Source: Molossus alvarezi (Eukaryota > Chordata > Mammalia > Chiroptera > Molossidae). Taken from it: 64,000 nucleotides of DNA. The notes beneath the pieces are model-generated. The model ran no database searches, had not been told where the DNA came from, and was given only the letters and a program-made list of their open reading frames with translations. Position 1 is the first letter of the stretch. Each line of letters starts with the position of its first letter. The stretch covers positions 99,810,591 through 99,874,590 of the forward strand of contig CM073890.1 of the NCBI GenBank assembly GCA_037176705.1, written 5' to 3'. Shown in pieces: positions 8,354 to 19,216 of the stretch. The position numbers were made by a program, and so were the translations under genes.

Positions 8354-10734
8354 TTTATCCCATTTTTATTTTATTTTTTGTTTCTTTCTTTTTTTAAAAC
8401 TCATCTTTATTGTTGAATGTATTACAGATGTTCCCTCCTTTTTTCCCCATTGACCCCCCTCCTCCCCAGTCTCACCCCCCTCCTGCCTTCTCCACACTAT
8501 TGTCAGTGTCCATTGGTTATGCATATATGCATGAAGGTTCTTTGGTTTATCTCATCCCGCCCTTCCTCCCCTGGTCCTTTTGAGGTTCATCAGTCTAACA
8601 ACCAATTTGTACTTCTTAATTCCTTTATCTTTTTCACCCATTTCCCCAGCCCCACCCATCTGGCAAGCAACAAAAAGTTCTCCTTATCTGTGAGTCGGTT
8701 TTTGTTCTGCCTGCTCATTTTGTTTGTAGATTCAATTGTTGATAGATATGTATTAATTGCCCTTTTATTGTTCATATTTTTGTTCTTCTTAAAGAAGACC
8801 CTTCAACATTTCATATAATACTTGTTTGGTGGGATGAACTCCTTTAGCTTTTTCTTGTCTGGGAAATTCTTGATATGTCCAGTGATTCTAAATGATAGCT
8901 TTGCAGGATAGAGTAACCTTGGTTGTAGGTTGTTGCTTTTCATTACCTTAAATATCTCTTGCCACTCCCTTCTGGCCTGCAAAGTTTCTTTTGAGAAATC
9001 AGCTGACAGTCTTAAGGGAGCTCCTTTATAGGTTACAAACTGCTTTTCTCTTGCTGCTTTTAAGATTCTCTTTTGGTATTTAATTTTTGGCATTTTGATG
9101 ATGATGTGTCTTGGTGTGGACCTCTTTGGGTTCATCTTGTTTGGGACTCTGTGTTTCCTGGACTTGAATGTCTGTTTCCTTCACCAAGTTATGAAAGTTT
9201 TCTGTCATTATTGTTTCAAACAGGTTTTCAATTTCTTGTTCTCTCTTTTCTCTTTCTGACACACCCATGATTCGAATGTTGGCACACTTGAAATTGTCCC
9301 AGAGGCTCCTTACACTATCTTCATTTGTTGTTGTTGTTGTTCTGATTGGGTGTTTTTTGCTTCCTTATATTCCAAATCAATTCTTAGGCTTTTGGATTCA
9401 CCTACTCTACTATTGATTCCCTGTAAATTATTCTTTATTTCAGTTAGTGCATCCTTCATTTCTGACTGGTCCTTTTTTATGTTGATGTTCTTACTAACTT
9501 CCTTGGAGGTCTCACTAAGTCCCTTGAATGTCTCACCAAGTTCCTTGAGCAACCCTTATAAGCAGTGTTTTGAATTCTACAAATGATTAATTGCTTATCT
9601 ACATGTTGTTTAATTCATTTCCTGGAGTTTTGTTCCTTTCTTTCATTTAGGACATGTTTCTTTGTCTCCTCATTTTGGCTGCTTCCCTGTGACTGTTTCT
9701 ATGTAATAGGTTGAATTGCTATGTCTCCTATGCTTCATAGGATGGCCCATTGTTGTAAGTATCCTGTAGAATCCAGTGGCACAGCCTCCCTGTTCATCCC
9801 AGCTGGGCCCTTGAGATGCACACCTTGTGTGGACTGTACACTCTTCTGTTGTAATTGAGTCTTGATTGCTGTTGGCACATCAATATGAGGGATTTACTCA
9901 GGTTGATCAGCTGCAAGGACTGGCTGTGCCCACTGACCTCTGACCTCTGACTACCTTGGAGAATCAGCTGTGTAGGGGCCCACCACACAGAGCAAGACTT
10001 ACTTCAGCGGGGCTCTGGTACCCACTGAGTCCCCTCATTGAGTATGTCACATGTGGAGGTGGTTGGGTGGTGATGTTTTGATATTGTCTGAGGCTGTCCA
10101 CTGGGTGTGCTGGCTCTGGGGCAAGGTCAGCCACTGCCTGTGTTCTACCGGGGCCACTGGCATAAGCTACAAAGTGATCTGCTGATGGCTGCTTCTTGTG
10201 CTGGGCTTGAAGGTGCCCAAGAAAAGCCAAGTTGAGGTCCAAGTCTGGCTGCTTCTAGTGCCAGGCCTGGGGCCACTTAACGAGAGGTATGGGGCTTGCT
10301 GAGACCAGATGCTGCTTATTTGAGAGATTTTAGGAAAATCTGAAGCAGGATCCAAGACAGGTCAATCCTATGGGAAAGTCTTACTCTTGGGTGGGACCGA
10401 AAGTTCAATGTGGCAGTCCTCAGGGAATCACCAGGGCGGGGCCAATAGTGTGAGCCAGGTTGCTGGAGTACTAGATATGGTGGCTGTCTGCTGCCCCAGG
10501 GAAGGGCTCACCAAAGGAACATCAGCCTCCGCCAGCACATCTGTCCAGGAGAAAGCCACCTCTCCAGCCCTCGTCCTGAGGCCAATCAGCTCAATTCATC
10601 CCTGTATGTCTCTGGTGCCCCTCAAGCTGCTTCCCCTCTGAGCTTAGAAGGAGCAAGTCTGAGTAAGTCTGTGCGTGGGCCTTTAAGAGGAGCTGCCTGG
10701 GGCTCCAGCAGCCACAGCCTCCCTCTGCCTCAGT
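8354..10734 (-). mobile_element. Full-length half-L1 (HAL1), minus strand
   Basis: On the minus strand: GC-richer 5' UTR (about 10734-9555), one ORF1-like gene (about 9552-8790), then a roughly 430-bp 3' UTR and A tail (to about 8362). The 3' UTR follows directly on ORF1, with no ORF2 sequence. That layout is diagnostic of HAL1, a non-autonomous L1 derivative that supplies ORF1p and borrows ORF2p from L1. Both ends are fixed by a 14-bp target repeat (8114-8127 and 10735-10748), and the 5' end is complete or nearly so. A minus-strand SINE sits at its tail. The frameshifts in ORF1 say it is old. Its 3' end matches the short fragment at 60923-61006. Confidence 0.82.
8790..9552 (-). pseudogene. 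HAL1 ORF1 (L1 ORF1p-like), frameshifted
   Basis: Three minus-strand frames join into an L1 ORF1p-like protein. Coiled-coil part: 9552-9310, starting MLKELGETFKGLSETSK and ending in a five-Gln run encoded by a GTT microsatellite. RRM part: frame open to 9080, with CANIRIMGVSE and the ENFHNLVKETDIQVQE motif. Remainder of RRM plus C-terminal domain: 9135-8803, with TPRHIIIKMPKI, LQARREWQEI and YPAKLSF. These match the intact L1 ORF1p at 34223-35125 motif by motif (NNIRIIGVPE, TPRHIVIKLPKI, ARREWHEV, YPARLSF). Frame changes lie between the coiled coil and the RRM (about 9300), inside the RRM (about 9110), and at the extreme C-terminus, so no functional protein is expected. The family role would be a trimeric RNA chaperone that coats the element RNA. 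Confidence 0.8.
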
Positions 10735-10748
10735 TCCACATCTATCCC
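10735..10748. repeat. HAL1 target-site duplication, right copy
   Basis: TCCACATCTATCCC; see 8114-8127. Confidence 0.85.
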
Positions 10749-11088
10749 ACTTTTAAATGTCTTTGGGGCTGATTGAAAGAAAGAAATAGATTTTACCATT
10801 TTATCAAATTTTTGAGATCGTATAGACTAGAAAGACTCTAATTGAATTTTTTTGTAGCTAATTATTGCTAGAGAAGAACACTAACCTTACTAGGTATCTT
10901 ATTTTCTTTTTACATCTCAGTATTCAAAATATTTTTCTAAAATACATTTATTGTATCAAGTTTTCCAAGAAAATATGAATGCCATGCAGAACAAATTTTA
11001 AAATAATCTAAGGAAAGGATGTACAGTTTGTGATGTGTTTTATTTTAAAATTAAAATTCACTTTTAATTTGACAATAAAGTTTCAGGT
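10749..11088. other. Unique AT-rich DNA, nothing recognised
   Basis: No repeat or coding signal recognised. Confidence 0.5.
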
Positions 11089-11181
11089 CTTTCTTTCTTT
11101 CTTTCTTTCTCTCTTTCTTTCTCTCTTTCTTTCTCTCTTTCTTTCTCTCTTTCTTTCTCTCTTTCTTTCTCTCTTTCTCTC
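11089..11181. repeat. (TTTC)n microsatellite with 12-bp higher period
   Basis: TTTC units interrupted regularly by CTC, giving a repeating unit of about 12 bp (TTTCTTTCTCTC) over some 90 bp. Any open frame across it is an artefact of the repeat. Confidence 0.95.
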
Positions 11182-12119
11182 CTTATCATATATGAAAGGT
11201 AAAAACACAAAAAAATGTGCTCAGATGCTGAAAACAATTCTGCACCAGGAGGTAATTAATGTTTATCTTCTTCCAGACTTTTATGTGTAGTCAATAAATC
11301 ATTTAATCTACTTTAAATTATTTTGCACAATAATGCCTAACAAATGTGGGGATAAGGTTAAACCTTCTATTGATAAGTAGTGAGTCCTCTCATTAAACTT
11401 AATCCATTGTACTGTAAATGTCACTCCCCCAAGCTCTTCCCCAATCGATATCCGCTACTATCTTCTCCTGTCAGATGAGATAAAGTCCACCTATGTGAGG
11501 GTATCGACTCCACTTCTACTAGAAGATGATAACATGCACATTGAACACTTTACAGTCTCTTTTAACCCAAACTGATGTCTATATATACAATTACTTTTTA
11601 ATTAAAGATTTACAATTTTAAAAAATAGAGGGGATTCTTTTTATTCTTTTTAACATACACTTTTCCAGAAGGGTACTAGTATGTTGTGTGTGTGATTTCT
11701 TTCTAAAGATTTTCATTTGATTTTTAAAACTTTTATATTGTCGAAATACTGCCAACTAGAATAACAAATTATATTCATGGACTTTAGAATATAAGCATTC
11801 TGAGTTAGTTTAGTGTTTGGCATATGGAGTGGATTGAACCTAATATATAAAATACTAATATTAATTGTAATATTCAAAGTATGAAAGAACCTCTAGGTCA
11901 CCTTCTTTCCACATTAAGAAATATCCTGAGAAATGTGCTTGTCCACTAAGAAGCAGATTTTCCAATGCCCTCTTTAGAAATGGCTGGAGAGTGGGAGAAA
12001 TGGAAATACACACCCAAGGAGACAGAATCAAAGGCAAGGAGAACAATGGACTGGGGAGTCACTTATAGGGAAGAGAACACAATCTTAATAAAGAATCATT
12101 TCCTACCCTTAGAATAGAA
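11182..12119. other. Unique DNA, nothing recognised
   Basis: AT-rich; short open frames only. Confidence 0.5.
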
Positions 12120-12338
12120 CAGAATTTTTCACCCATAGCACTATAGATATTATGAGATGGATACGTTTTGGTAGAGGGCAACTGTCCAGTTCACTAAAGG
12201 GTGTTTAGCAGTACACCTGTCTTCTACACCTTAAATATCTGTAGCACACAACCCTCAGCATCAACAACCAAGAATGTTGACAACTTGCCATTAACAAAGG
12301 TTCCCGGAGGGCAAGTCACCCCCAGCTGAAAACTACTG
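12120..12338 (-). mobile_element. MER5A-like hAT fossil, minus strand
   Basis: The plus strand carries the reverse of a MER5A-type element: 'ATAGCACTATAGATATT' near 12135, 'GTGTTTAGCAGTACACCTG' near 12202, 'CAACAACCAAGAATGTTGAC' near 12262, and an end ...CAGCTGAAAACTACTG at 12338 that corresponds to the terminal inverted repeat. MER5A is a non-autonomous hAT-Charlie element of early mammals. Confidence 0.75.
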
Positions 12339-12846
12339 AAACAGGGAGAATGAATGAACACTATTTTCCTGGAAGGCTTTTAGCAGTACTCATGGACCAG
12401 TGACTGGTTCTTCCTCGTTCTAAACAGGATTATTTATTATACTTCTAGTCTTTCTGCTCCACTGTGTGTTCGAAATAAAAGGGGCACTTAACTTGTCTTC
12501 ATTTTATATATTTCTGGATCAAAAGCTTGATACAAATATTAATCTAAACCTCTAGGATCTTGGGATGGGGTGATATATTTTACACGTGGAAAAAAACCAC
12601 TACCAAGAGGCAAAGTCTATTATATTTAATTATTGGCCCAAATATACTGCTGATATTCTTCACCACATGACTGTATTTCTTCGTAATATAGACGTTATAT
12701 ATATATTTCGCATTTCTTGACTTCAGGTTCTTCATTTTGGCCTGTTTTAGTCTTTATAACAAGACAGGAAGAACTATGTGCCCATTCTGATTGATGTATT
12801 TAACAGGGATTTTGTTTCCTCTTTTGCCTTGTTGTGCCTTTGACAG
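12339..12846. other. Unique DNA, nothing recognised
   Basis: No repeat recognised. The last 50 bases are pyrimidine-rich and end in CAG (see next entry). Confidence 0.5.
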
Positions 12847-13019
12847 AAGAACACGACCAAGCCCCTCTGTGGCTCCAGAAGGAAGATGAAAGTTGTTTGG
12901 GGAAGTCCCCCTGGCTGAGTTACCCTGGCAAAGACCAGGGCAGACCAGTCAACTTGCAGAGCTGTTACCAACGCCAGGGTAGAAGGCAGGCCACAGACGG
13001 CCCGTACTGTCAACTCCAG
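12847..13019 (+). other. Candidate exon of unknown transcript
   Basis: A GC-richer 173-bp block is bounded by what look like splice signals: a long pyrimidine tract ending TTTGACAG at 12846, and CAG|GTCAGA at 13017-13025. One plus-strand frame is open across it (GAACACGACC..., peptide start EHDQAPLWLQKEDESCLG) and stops eight bases after the donor site. A second possible donor (AAG|GTAAAA) lies at about 13041. The opposite strand is also open for 113 codons (13115-12774). I recognise no protein family. It could be an exon of a non-coding RNA, a decayed gene, or chance. Confidence 0.2.
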
Positions 13020-13148
13020 GTCAGATGAAGTTCGAGAGAAGGTAAAACTATTTGATGGTGCTACACACCTGTGCAAGGATTCCTGTGAATGGTGGGACTG
13101 GCTGAAGGGGGACACGAGGAAAGTGGGTATTAAAGTGTTTTATATCTT

Positions 13149-13401
13149 TTTTTTTTTTTTTTAATTCTCATCCAAGGACATTTTTCCATTTTTTGTACAG
13201 ACAGAGTGGGAGGGAGAGAGAGGAAGAGAGAGAGAGGGAAACATCGATGTGAAAGGGACACATCGAGTGGCTGCCATCCACACGACCAACCAGGGCCGGG
13301 GACAAACTGCAACCGAGGTACGTGCCCTTAGCAGGAACTGAACCTGGGTCTCTCCGGACCGCAGGCAGACGCTCTAACCGCTGAGCCAAACCGGCCAGGG
13401 C
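13149..13401 (-). mobile_element. Ves-type SINE (type A) with perfect 17-bp target duplication
   Basis: Complete minus-strand copy with T run, hairpin remnant, GA tract, body and head ending GGCCAGGGC. The duplication AAAGTGTTTTATATCTT is perfect at 13132-13148 and 13402-13418, so this is one of the youngest SINEs here. Confidence 0.94.
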
Positions 13402-13418
13402 AAAGTGTTTTATATCTT

Positions 13419-14289
13419 GATCATAATTTTGCTAACATAGTGTATCTATTTATTAAAACTCGTTAGATTACAATGTTAAGATCTATTTGTTTCACTGTTT
13501 GTTAATGTGATCTCAACTGCTTTTCTTAATCATAATGATAAAACAGTATATATGTTTTCCAACTCCTGGAAAAAAGAAAACAAATTGATTAGCATAACAT
13601 GAAAAAGAAAATAGGGGGTAAAATAGTAATAAAAAATCATAGTAAATTTAAAAATATAAAATAACCTGATAGAAAGAATTCCTGATATATCTATGGTTCT
13701 AATAAGCAAATATGTTAAACATAAAGCTAAAGAAAAGGCACTCTGATAGGGTATAAAAGTCCTGTCCAGTTTTTCTCTCTTCTTTTCCTGACCAATTCAG
13801 GTCTACAGCATTTAGGGTGGCAGAGCAGGGGAGGTGTCTCTAAGGATGGGCATGGGGTGTTGGAGCTGGAGCGTGGAGAGGGGGGTATCCATAGGAAGAA
13901 CTTTCCTACTGTAGAGTTTCGGAGCCGGAACAAGATGATGGCGAACATCTATCATGGGATGTCACAGACAAAACAGGATGATATGGGCCCCTAAACTGTA
14001 GTAAAGCCCTTGGTGGGCTGTCAAAAACATGCAGGGTAAACAAGACATTAAACTCAGATGGTAGTCTCTTATACAGAATGAGAGCCTACCCGGACTGAGA
14101 ATGAGAGACCCTGGGGGGGTGCCTGAAAAGGGTGTCCAAGCCCAAGCAGAGAGCAGAGAGTGTAACATGGCTCGATGTCCCACAGTAGTTTTCAGAACCT
14201 GAGCAGAATAAGAGGTGCAGCCCAGTGTGGATATTGGAGTCAAACAAGGAAGTAGCCGAACAGGCATCACCTTAATCAAGTGATTGCAT
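13419..14289. other. Mostly unique DNA; unidentified GC-richer block 13730-14280
   Basis: 13419-13720 is AT-rich without a recognised repeat. From about 13730 composition becomes more GC-rich and a TATA-like GGTATAAAAGTCC sits at 13749-13761. A minus-strand frame is open at 14279-13962 (105 codons) but has no recognised domain. The block could be an old LTR or part of the 5' side of the L1 fragment that follows. Confidence 0.3.
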
Positions 14290-14760
14290 TGAACATTATC
14301 AGCAATAAAAAAAAAATAAAAAAAAAATACAACATATCATGTAATTTAATAGAAAGCAAAGAGAAAAATACAGCATGATTATATTCCTGTTGGAGATATA
14401 TAACCTGAATCTAACTATGAGGAAACATCAGATAACTCAATTTAGAGTGTACAAAATATCTGGCTGTAAATTTCAAAGTATCAAGGTCATGAAAGTTAAA
14501 TTAACACTGAGATACTGTTTCCAACTGTTCAAGGTATGATTTACAATTGGCTCCTTTTGCTATACAAGATATTATTGGGACAATTGTCAAAACTTGAATG
14601 AGGTTTGAGGATTAGGTGGTGATAATGTAGTAATATTAATTTTTGATTTTGATAGTTGTATTATGGTTATATAGAAGAATATAACACAGTAGTATTTGAG
14701 GGTAATCATAATAGAATAGAATTAAATAAACAAATAAATAGAAGATAGTTAAGAACTCAG
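14290..14760 (+). mobile_element. Old L1 3' UTR fragment, plus strand (L1ME-like)
   Basis: Order of short motifs such as 'TCAAGGTCATGAAAG' (14481), 'ATTGGGACAATTGTCAAAAC' (14573) and 'TTTTGATAGTTGTATTATGG' (14648) is that of the 3' UTR of old mammalian L1 families. A related but opposite-strand segment lies at 50070-50780. Confidence 0.6.
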
Positions 14761-15235
14761 AAAAATATTCCAGTATAAAAGAGAAAAAAGAAAATTAATA
14801 TACTGCAATATGAATATTTGCATTCTGTTTAAAAAGACACTTTATTTAATAGATTTTGGTGCACAACTGACTAAATATGTAGCAAATATATAAATCTGAG
14901 CCACTAAGTTTAAATTGCCCATGCCTTACAATTCCTATATTACCGGGGTATCATGGACCCGGGCCTCACAGACATGGGCAACACATGGAGACGTTTTCTA
15001 ATTCCTACCGGCATCTTTTCTCTTGATTTCCCTACTTTGAAGGATTTATCAGAAATATGCTTGCTGCTTTCCTAAACTTATGTGAAGAGGATTTTTCTAG
15101 TTATTAGTGGCTACTTGTTGTTTTGGGTAGCTTTGTTCTAGTAGTCCAAGAACTGGAGAACAAACTCTTCCCTACAGAATTTGATCTGCACTCTCCTGGT
15201 TCTAACCGTACATTTGTACATGCACCTCTGCCTCT
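14761..15235. other. Unique DNA, nothing recognised
   Basis: AT-rich, no repeat or coding signal recognised. Confidence 0.5.
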
Positions 15236-15248
15236 CTGGCAAGTCTTT

Positions 15249-15461
15249 TTTATATATTCTGTGTTTATCATTAGAGAGAGAAAGGGAGAGAGAGTGAGAT
15301 AGAAACATTGATGAGAGAGAACATCGATTGGCTGTCTCCTGCATGCCCCCCACTGGGGGTTTGGCCCACAACCTGAGCTTGTGTCCTGACTGGGAATTGA
15401 GCCAATGACCTCTTGGTGCAGGGGTCAATGCTCAGCCACTAAGCCACACTGGCTGGGCTCC
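15249..15461 (-). mobile_element. Ves-type SINE (type B) with 13-bp target duplication
   Basis: Minus-strand type B copy, head ending CCACACTGGCTGGGC near 15458. The duplication CTGGCAAGTCTTT is perfect at 15236-15248 and 15462-15474. Confidence 0.92.
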
Positions 15462-15570
15462 CTGGCAAGTCTTTAGACTTCAGTCTTTCCTGATTTTTAT
15501 AATGTTGAATTCATTCTTTTTTCTTGCATTGAGGTGTTCCTTTCTTAGTTACAAGTTTAACTTTATATAG

Positions 15571-15571
15571 A

Positions 15572-15604
<33 letters not shown>
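15571..15604. repeat. (GT)n microsatellite
   Basis: About 17 GT units. Confidence 0.95.
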
Positions 15605-17900
15605 CCTGAGCAGCTGGATTGTTATACCAGCTCAGTGAGTATTGTAAGAAATCAGCTATGTGTTAAATTGCTCCCTATGTTGTTTCTGTAATTTCCATTA
15701 GTTTGAAACAGGAAAAAAGGCTACAGTGTATTTATGTCTGCCAGTTTCTAAACGTTCTATTAGTGTTTGGTCACTTGTTTGGGTAGAGGTAGCAATTGTG
15801 AACTGTATGAAAAAGAATGACTTAAAAGGCTAAAAATGGAGAACATTATATTGATTATTTTTGAGAATTGGAAAAATATTAACCTGAGTCTATTTCAGTG
15901 CAATAACCACTCACCTTGGTTCACAGGATACCTGTGTTTTCTAGAAATAGTAGTTGAGAATGATTACACAGCAATTTATACTTCATAAACCATTTATATA
16001 TAAGTTATCTCTTTTGTTCTTCACAACCATCTGTTGACATAAGTATTATTTTAACAAATTCCCACTACCCTAGAAAGTGGCACAAGAGAAAATGGCTAAT
16101 CTCAGGTTGTCTTCCCAATGAACAGTAGATACATCATTCAGACCTGAGAGAAAGATGCCATGACTTTTTTTTTTTTAACTGAGCAGCATGATATCCAATT
16201 GTGGGGTGCAAAATATAATTTCTTCCCACCTTTCTAAAATCTTCAGGCTGGGCTAATAATGACATTAACAAGAGAAAGATCAGCAAGAGAAAAATAACCA
16301 AATTTAAAATGTATATACTCAGTGGTGGGAGGGTGTTATATGAGTATGAGACCCAAGGACACATTGGATAGTTAAGTCTGATGCCCTCTAGAGCTAAGGA
16401 GAAAGGGGTGGGGTGGTGGTTTGGAACTTCAAAGGACAGGAAGGTAGCTCACACGGAGACAGAAAAGCAAATGTTTATTTGGCAAATAAATGTTTGCGGG
16501 GCCATCTTTAGCCATGGGACACAGAGAGGATTTGATCAAAGGGGCCTTGCTGGGTGCCTCCCTGTCTGTCACATCTAGTTCATATTAGACTATAGTCATC
16601 TGTGGTGATGTCTCGCAATATTTGGAGTGAGAAACACTGCCCCCTCTCACAACATAAATCATAATCAGGCTTCTATTCTTCCCTCCCTTTCTCCTTCCTT
16701 TCTTCCTTCCTTCTTTTCTTTCAGTTCCCTTTTTCTTAATCCTTAGGAAAGAATTAGGTAGCTCTCCTCTTAAGGAAGTTAAATGACTTTCTAACAGAAA
16801 CAGAGAAGCAGTAATAGTTTACTAAGCTGGTTGTAAATTAAAAGCAAGCTTTACTGTCCCGAGACTTAACTAGGTATTAATGAGTACAAAGAAGTCCATT
16901 CAACAGAACATTGAAAAGGGACTCCCTGTTTCTTCCTCTTCAATCAATATAAAACACAAAAATATTCTCTGCCAATAAGAATGGCCTTCGTCTATTTATT
17001 TTGTTTAACAGACATCCTTTAAGCATTATTCAAGGCAAAAACTACATCTTTCTGTTTGACTTCTATAAAGTAGGGCATATTTTAATTTTTAAGAGCAAAT
17101 GTCTGCCTGCTCAGATAAAAACAAATCACTACACATCATTTTCAGGGAGAAAAGAGTAGCACATGCTTAAAGACTGAAAACAGTGTTCCTTTCTGAATAC
17201 ATATCTCTCATTACTCTTTTCTGTAGTTGACTAACTGTCTAAAAACATGATTAGGTTTAATGCTCTATTGATGCACCGCAGTCTTAGGTGGAGTTAATGG
17301 TATGCTTAGCTTGGCGTGTCTTTCTTTGCTTTCTCATTTTCCCAGCTTCATTGTGGCATAGCCCTTCGTCAATACAGCAGCTCCCTCCTGAGCAAGCATT
17401 AAATTGAACAGATGAATGGCAGCATTTTAAAGCAGATCTGATAACCCAAACATGCTTATGGGTTTTAAAGAGGCCACATCAGATAAAAAGAACTACTGGT
17501 CACTTGAGAGCTGACATATTCTTCTCAAAGAGAAAGGATCTCGAAAAATCAATTGGGCCATAGAGAATATTCTCCAAAAGATCAAATAGGGCAAAGGAAT
17601 GTTCTGTTTCTCTAAAGAGTCATAAAATATTTAGTGGAAATATCCTTTCAAATAGTCCAATGGATTCATTTCTACTGTAATTTTTTGTAAAAAGAGCCGA
17701 ACCGAACATTTCTTTGAAAAAGACTTTAAAATCTCTCACATTTTGTTAGCAATCTTAGACTTTAATCTCAGAAAAAAAATCTCGAAAATGTTTTCTATCA
17801 AAGTAGGTGCCCAAAGAACAAATACACTCCTCAAAAAGGGAGTTCATAAATTATTTAGTTTTTCAGTGCTCGGAGAAAGGAGCAGACTTTCCTGAAGGCT
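15605..17900. other. Unique DNA with a weak MIR-like stretch
   Basis: 15960-16105 resembles the 3' half of a MIR on the minus strand ('CTTCACAACCATCTGTTGAC', 'GTATTATTTTAAC'), weakly. 16180-16600 and 17000-17850 match no repeat I know. The latter has even composition and many transcription-factor-like motifs and could be conserved non-coding DNA, but conservation cannot be judged from one sequence. Confidence 0.4.
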
Positions 17901-17902
17901 GT

Positions 17903-17955
17903 AGATGTGTGTGTGCACATGCCCGTGTGTGAGTGTGTGTGTGAGAGAGAAGAGA
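17903..17955. repeat. (TG)n/(GA)n low-complexity tract
   Basis: GTGTGTGTGCACATGCCC, then TG and GA runs. Confidence 0.85.
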
Positions 17956-18035
17956 GGGTTGCAGCAGAGTATAATACAGTTAAAGTTTAATGTAATATTG
18001 TCATCAGATTTCAAAAGAAAAAACATGTTTTAAAC

Positions 18036-18376
18036 TTTTTTCATGCTAAGTGAAATAAGCCAGTCAGAGAAAGACAACTATTACACATCATCTCACTTGT
18101 ATGTGGAATCTAATGAACAAAATAAAGGGAAGAACAGAATAGAACCACAGACATGGGAGCAGGGAGCGGACTGACACGTCGCAGAGGGAAGGTGGGAGGG
18201 CAGGCGGGAAGAGATTCATCAAAGAACTTATATGCGCATGTGCAAAGCCCATGCACACAGACAGTAGACAAGAGAAGGCCTGGGGTGGGGTGGGAGCCCA
18301 GTGGAGGGGGTTAAAGGGGAGGAAAATGGGGGGGCATCTTTAATACCCTCAACAATAAAATAAATTTAAAAAAACT
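18036..18376 (+). mobile_element. Severely 5'-truncated L1 3' end, plus strand
   Basis: Begins in the last codons of ORF2 ('GCTAAGTGAAATAAGCCAGT' near 18044), followed by a 3' UTR with the G-rich tract (18290-18335) and a tail AACAATAAAATAAATTTAAA. Layout matches the 3' end of the intact L1 at 38930-39193, but the 3' UTR differs, so it belongs to another L1 subfamily. Confidence 0.88.
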
Positions 18377-19042
18377 TTTCTCTAATAATATTGTTCTTTT
18401 AAATTTAACACTTTACACCAAAAACGACCTGAAATTAGAACCATATTTGTCATTATCTTAGTAAACTGTGTATGAATCAACGGACTGCATCTGCTTACGA
18501 ACTTAAACCATCTCTGTGATTGCATTTTACCACTAAACACCTAAAGTCAGAGATGTGCAAAGACTATCATTAGTGTCATGAGGCATTGTTTAATTTGGTG
18601 CAACTCTGTATTCTTTAAATGGCTGTAAGCAAATGCTTCATGATATTAAACCAACCAAATAAAAAAATGCAGTGAGTAATTAACAAGAACATATATACTG
18701 ATTTCTTTGAGTTTAACTCAATAAGAGTACATAACCCTAGAGGACAGAAACTCTCAAAATTATTTCTATTCTTCAGAATATCAAGATCAGTGGTGGGTAG
18801 AGGGTCAATAATAGATGGTCAATAAACATGATTTGAATAAATAAATACATGTTTAGAAAAAAAATTTTGTGAAAACTATAGTAACAATAAAGAAACTGTT
18901 CTCTTTTTATTCTTAACTGTTTATTCTTCCTTCTCCAATGCACTCATTAATATAAGATAATGAGATTATGAGCTCTAATATACAGTAGTTTTTCTCTTCA
19001 TCCAGTTCTCCTAACACTTTCTGTCTCACTTCCTTCCTTGCT
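18377..19042. other. Unique AT-rich DNA, nothing recognised
   Basis: No repeat or coding signal recognised. Confidence 0.5.
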
Positions 19043-19216
19043 TTTTTTTAAAAATCCTCACCTGAGGATATTTTTCTATCTATTTTTAGACAGAGTGGGG
19101 GAGGGGGAGAGAGAGTGCGCAACATTGACTGGCTGCATCCCTCAGGACCCTGACCAGGGCTGGGGACTGAACCACAACTGAGCACGCTCTAAGCACTGAG
19201 CCAAACTAGTCAGGGC
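19043..19216 (-). mobile_element. Ves-type SINE (type A), internally deleted
   Basis: T/A-rich run, ATCCTCACCTGAGGATA hairpin, GA tract, then a body and a shortened head ending GTCAGGGC at 19216. The region that would hold the B box is missing. Confidence 0.85.

Noticed and set aside
11030..11290. 86-codon frame with FLSLFLSL repeats
   Set aside because: Translation of the TTTC/CTC microsatellite.
13962..14279. 105-codon minus-strand open frame
   Set aside because: No recognised domain, lies in a probable old repeat, no splice or promoter context.
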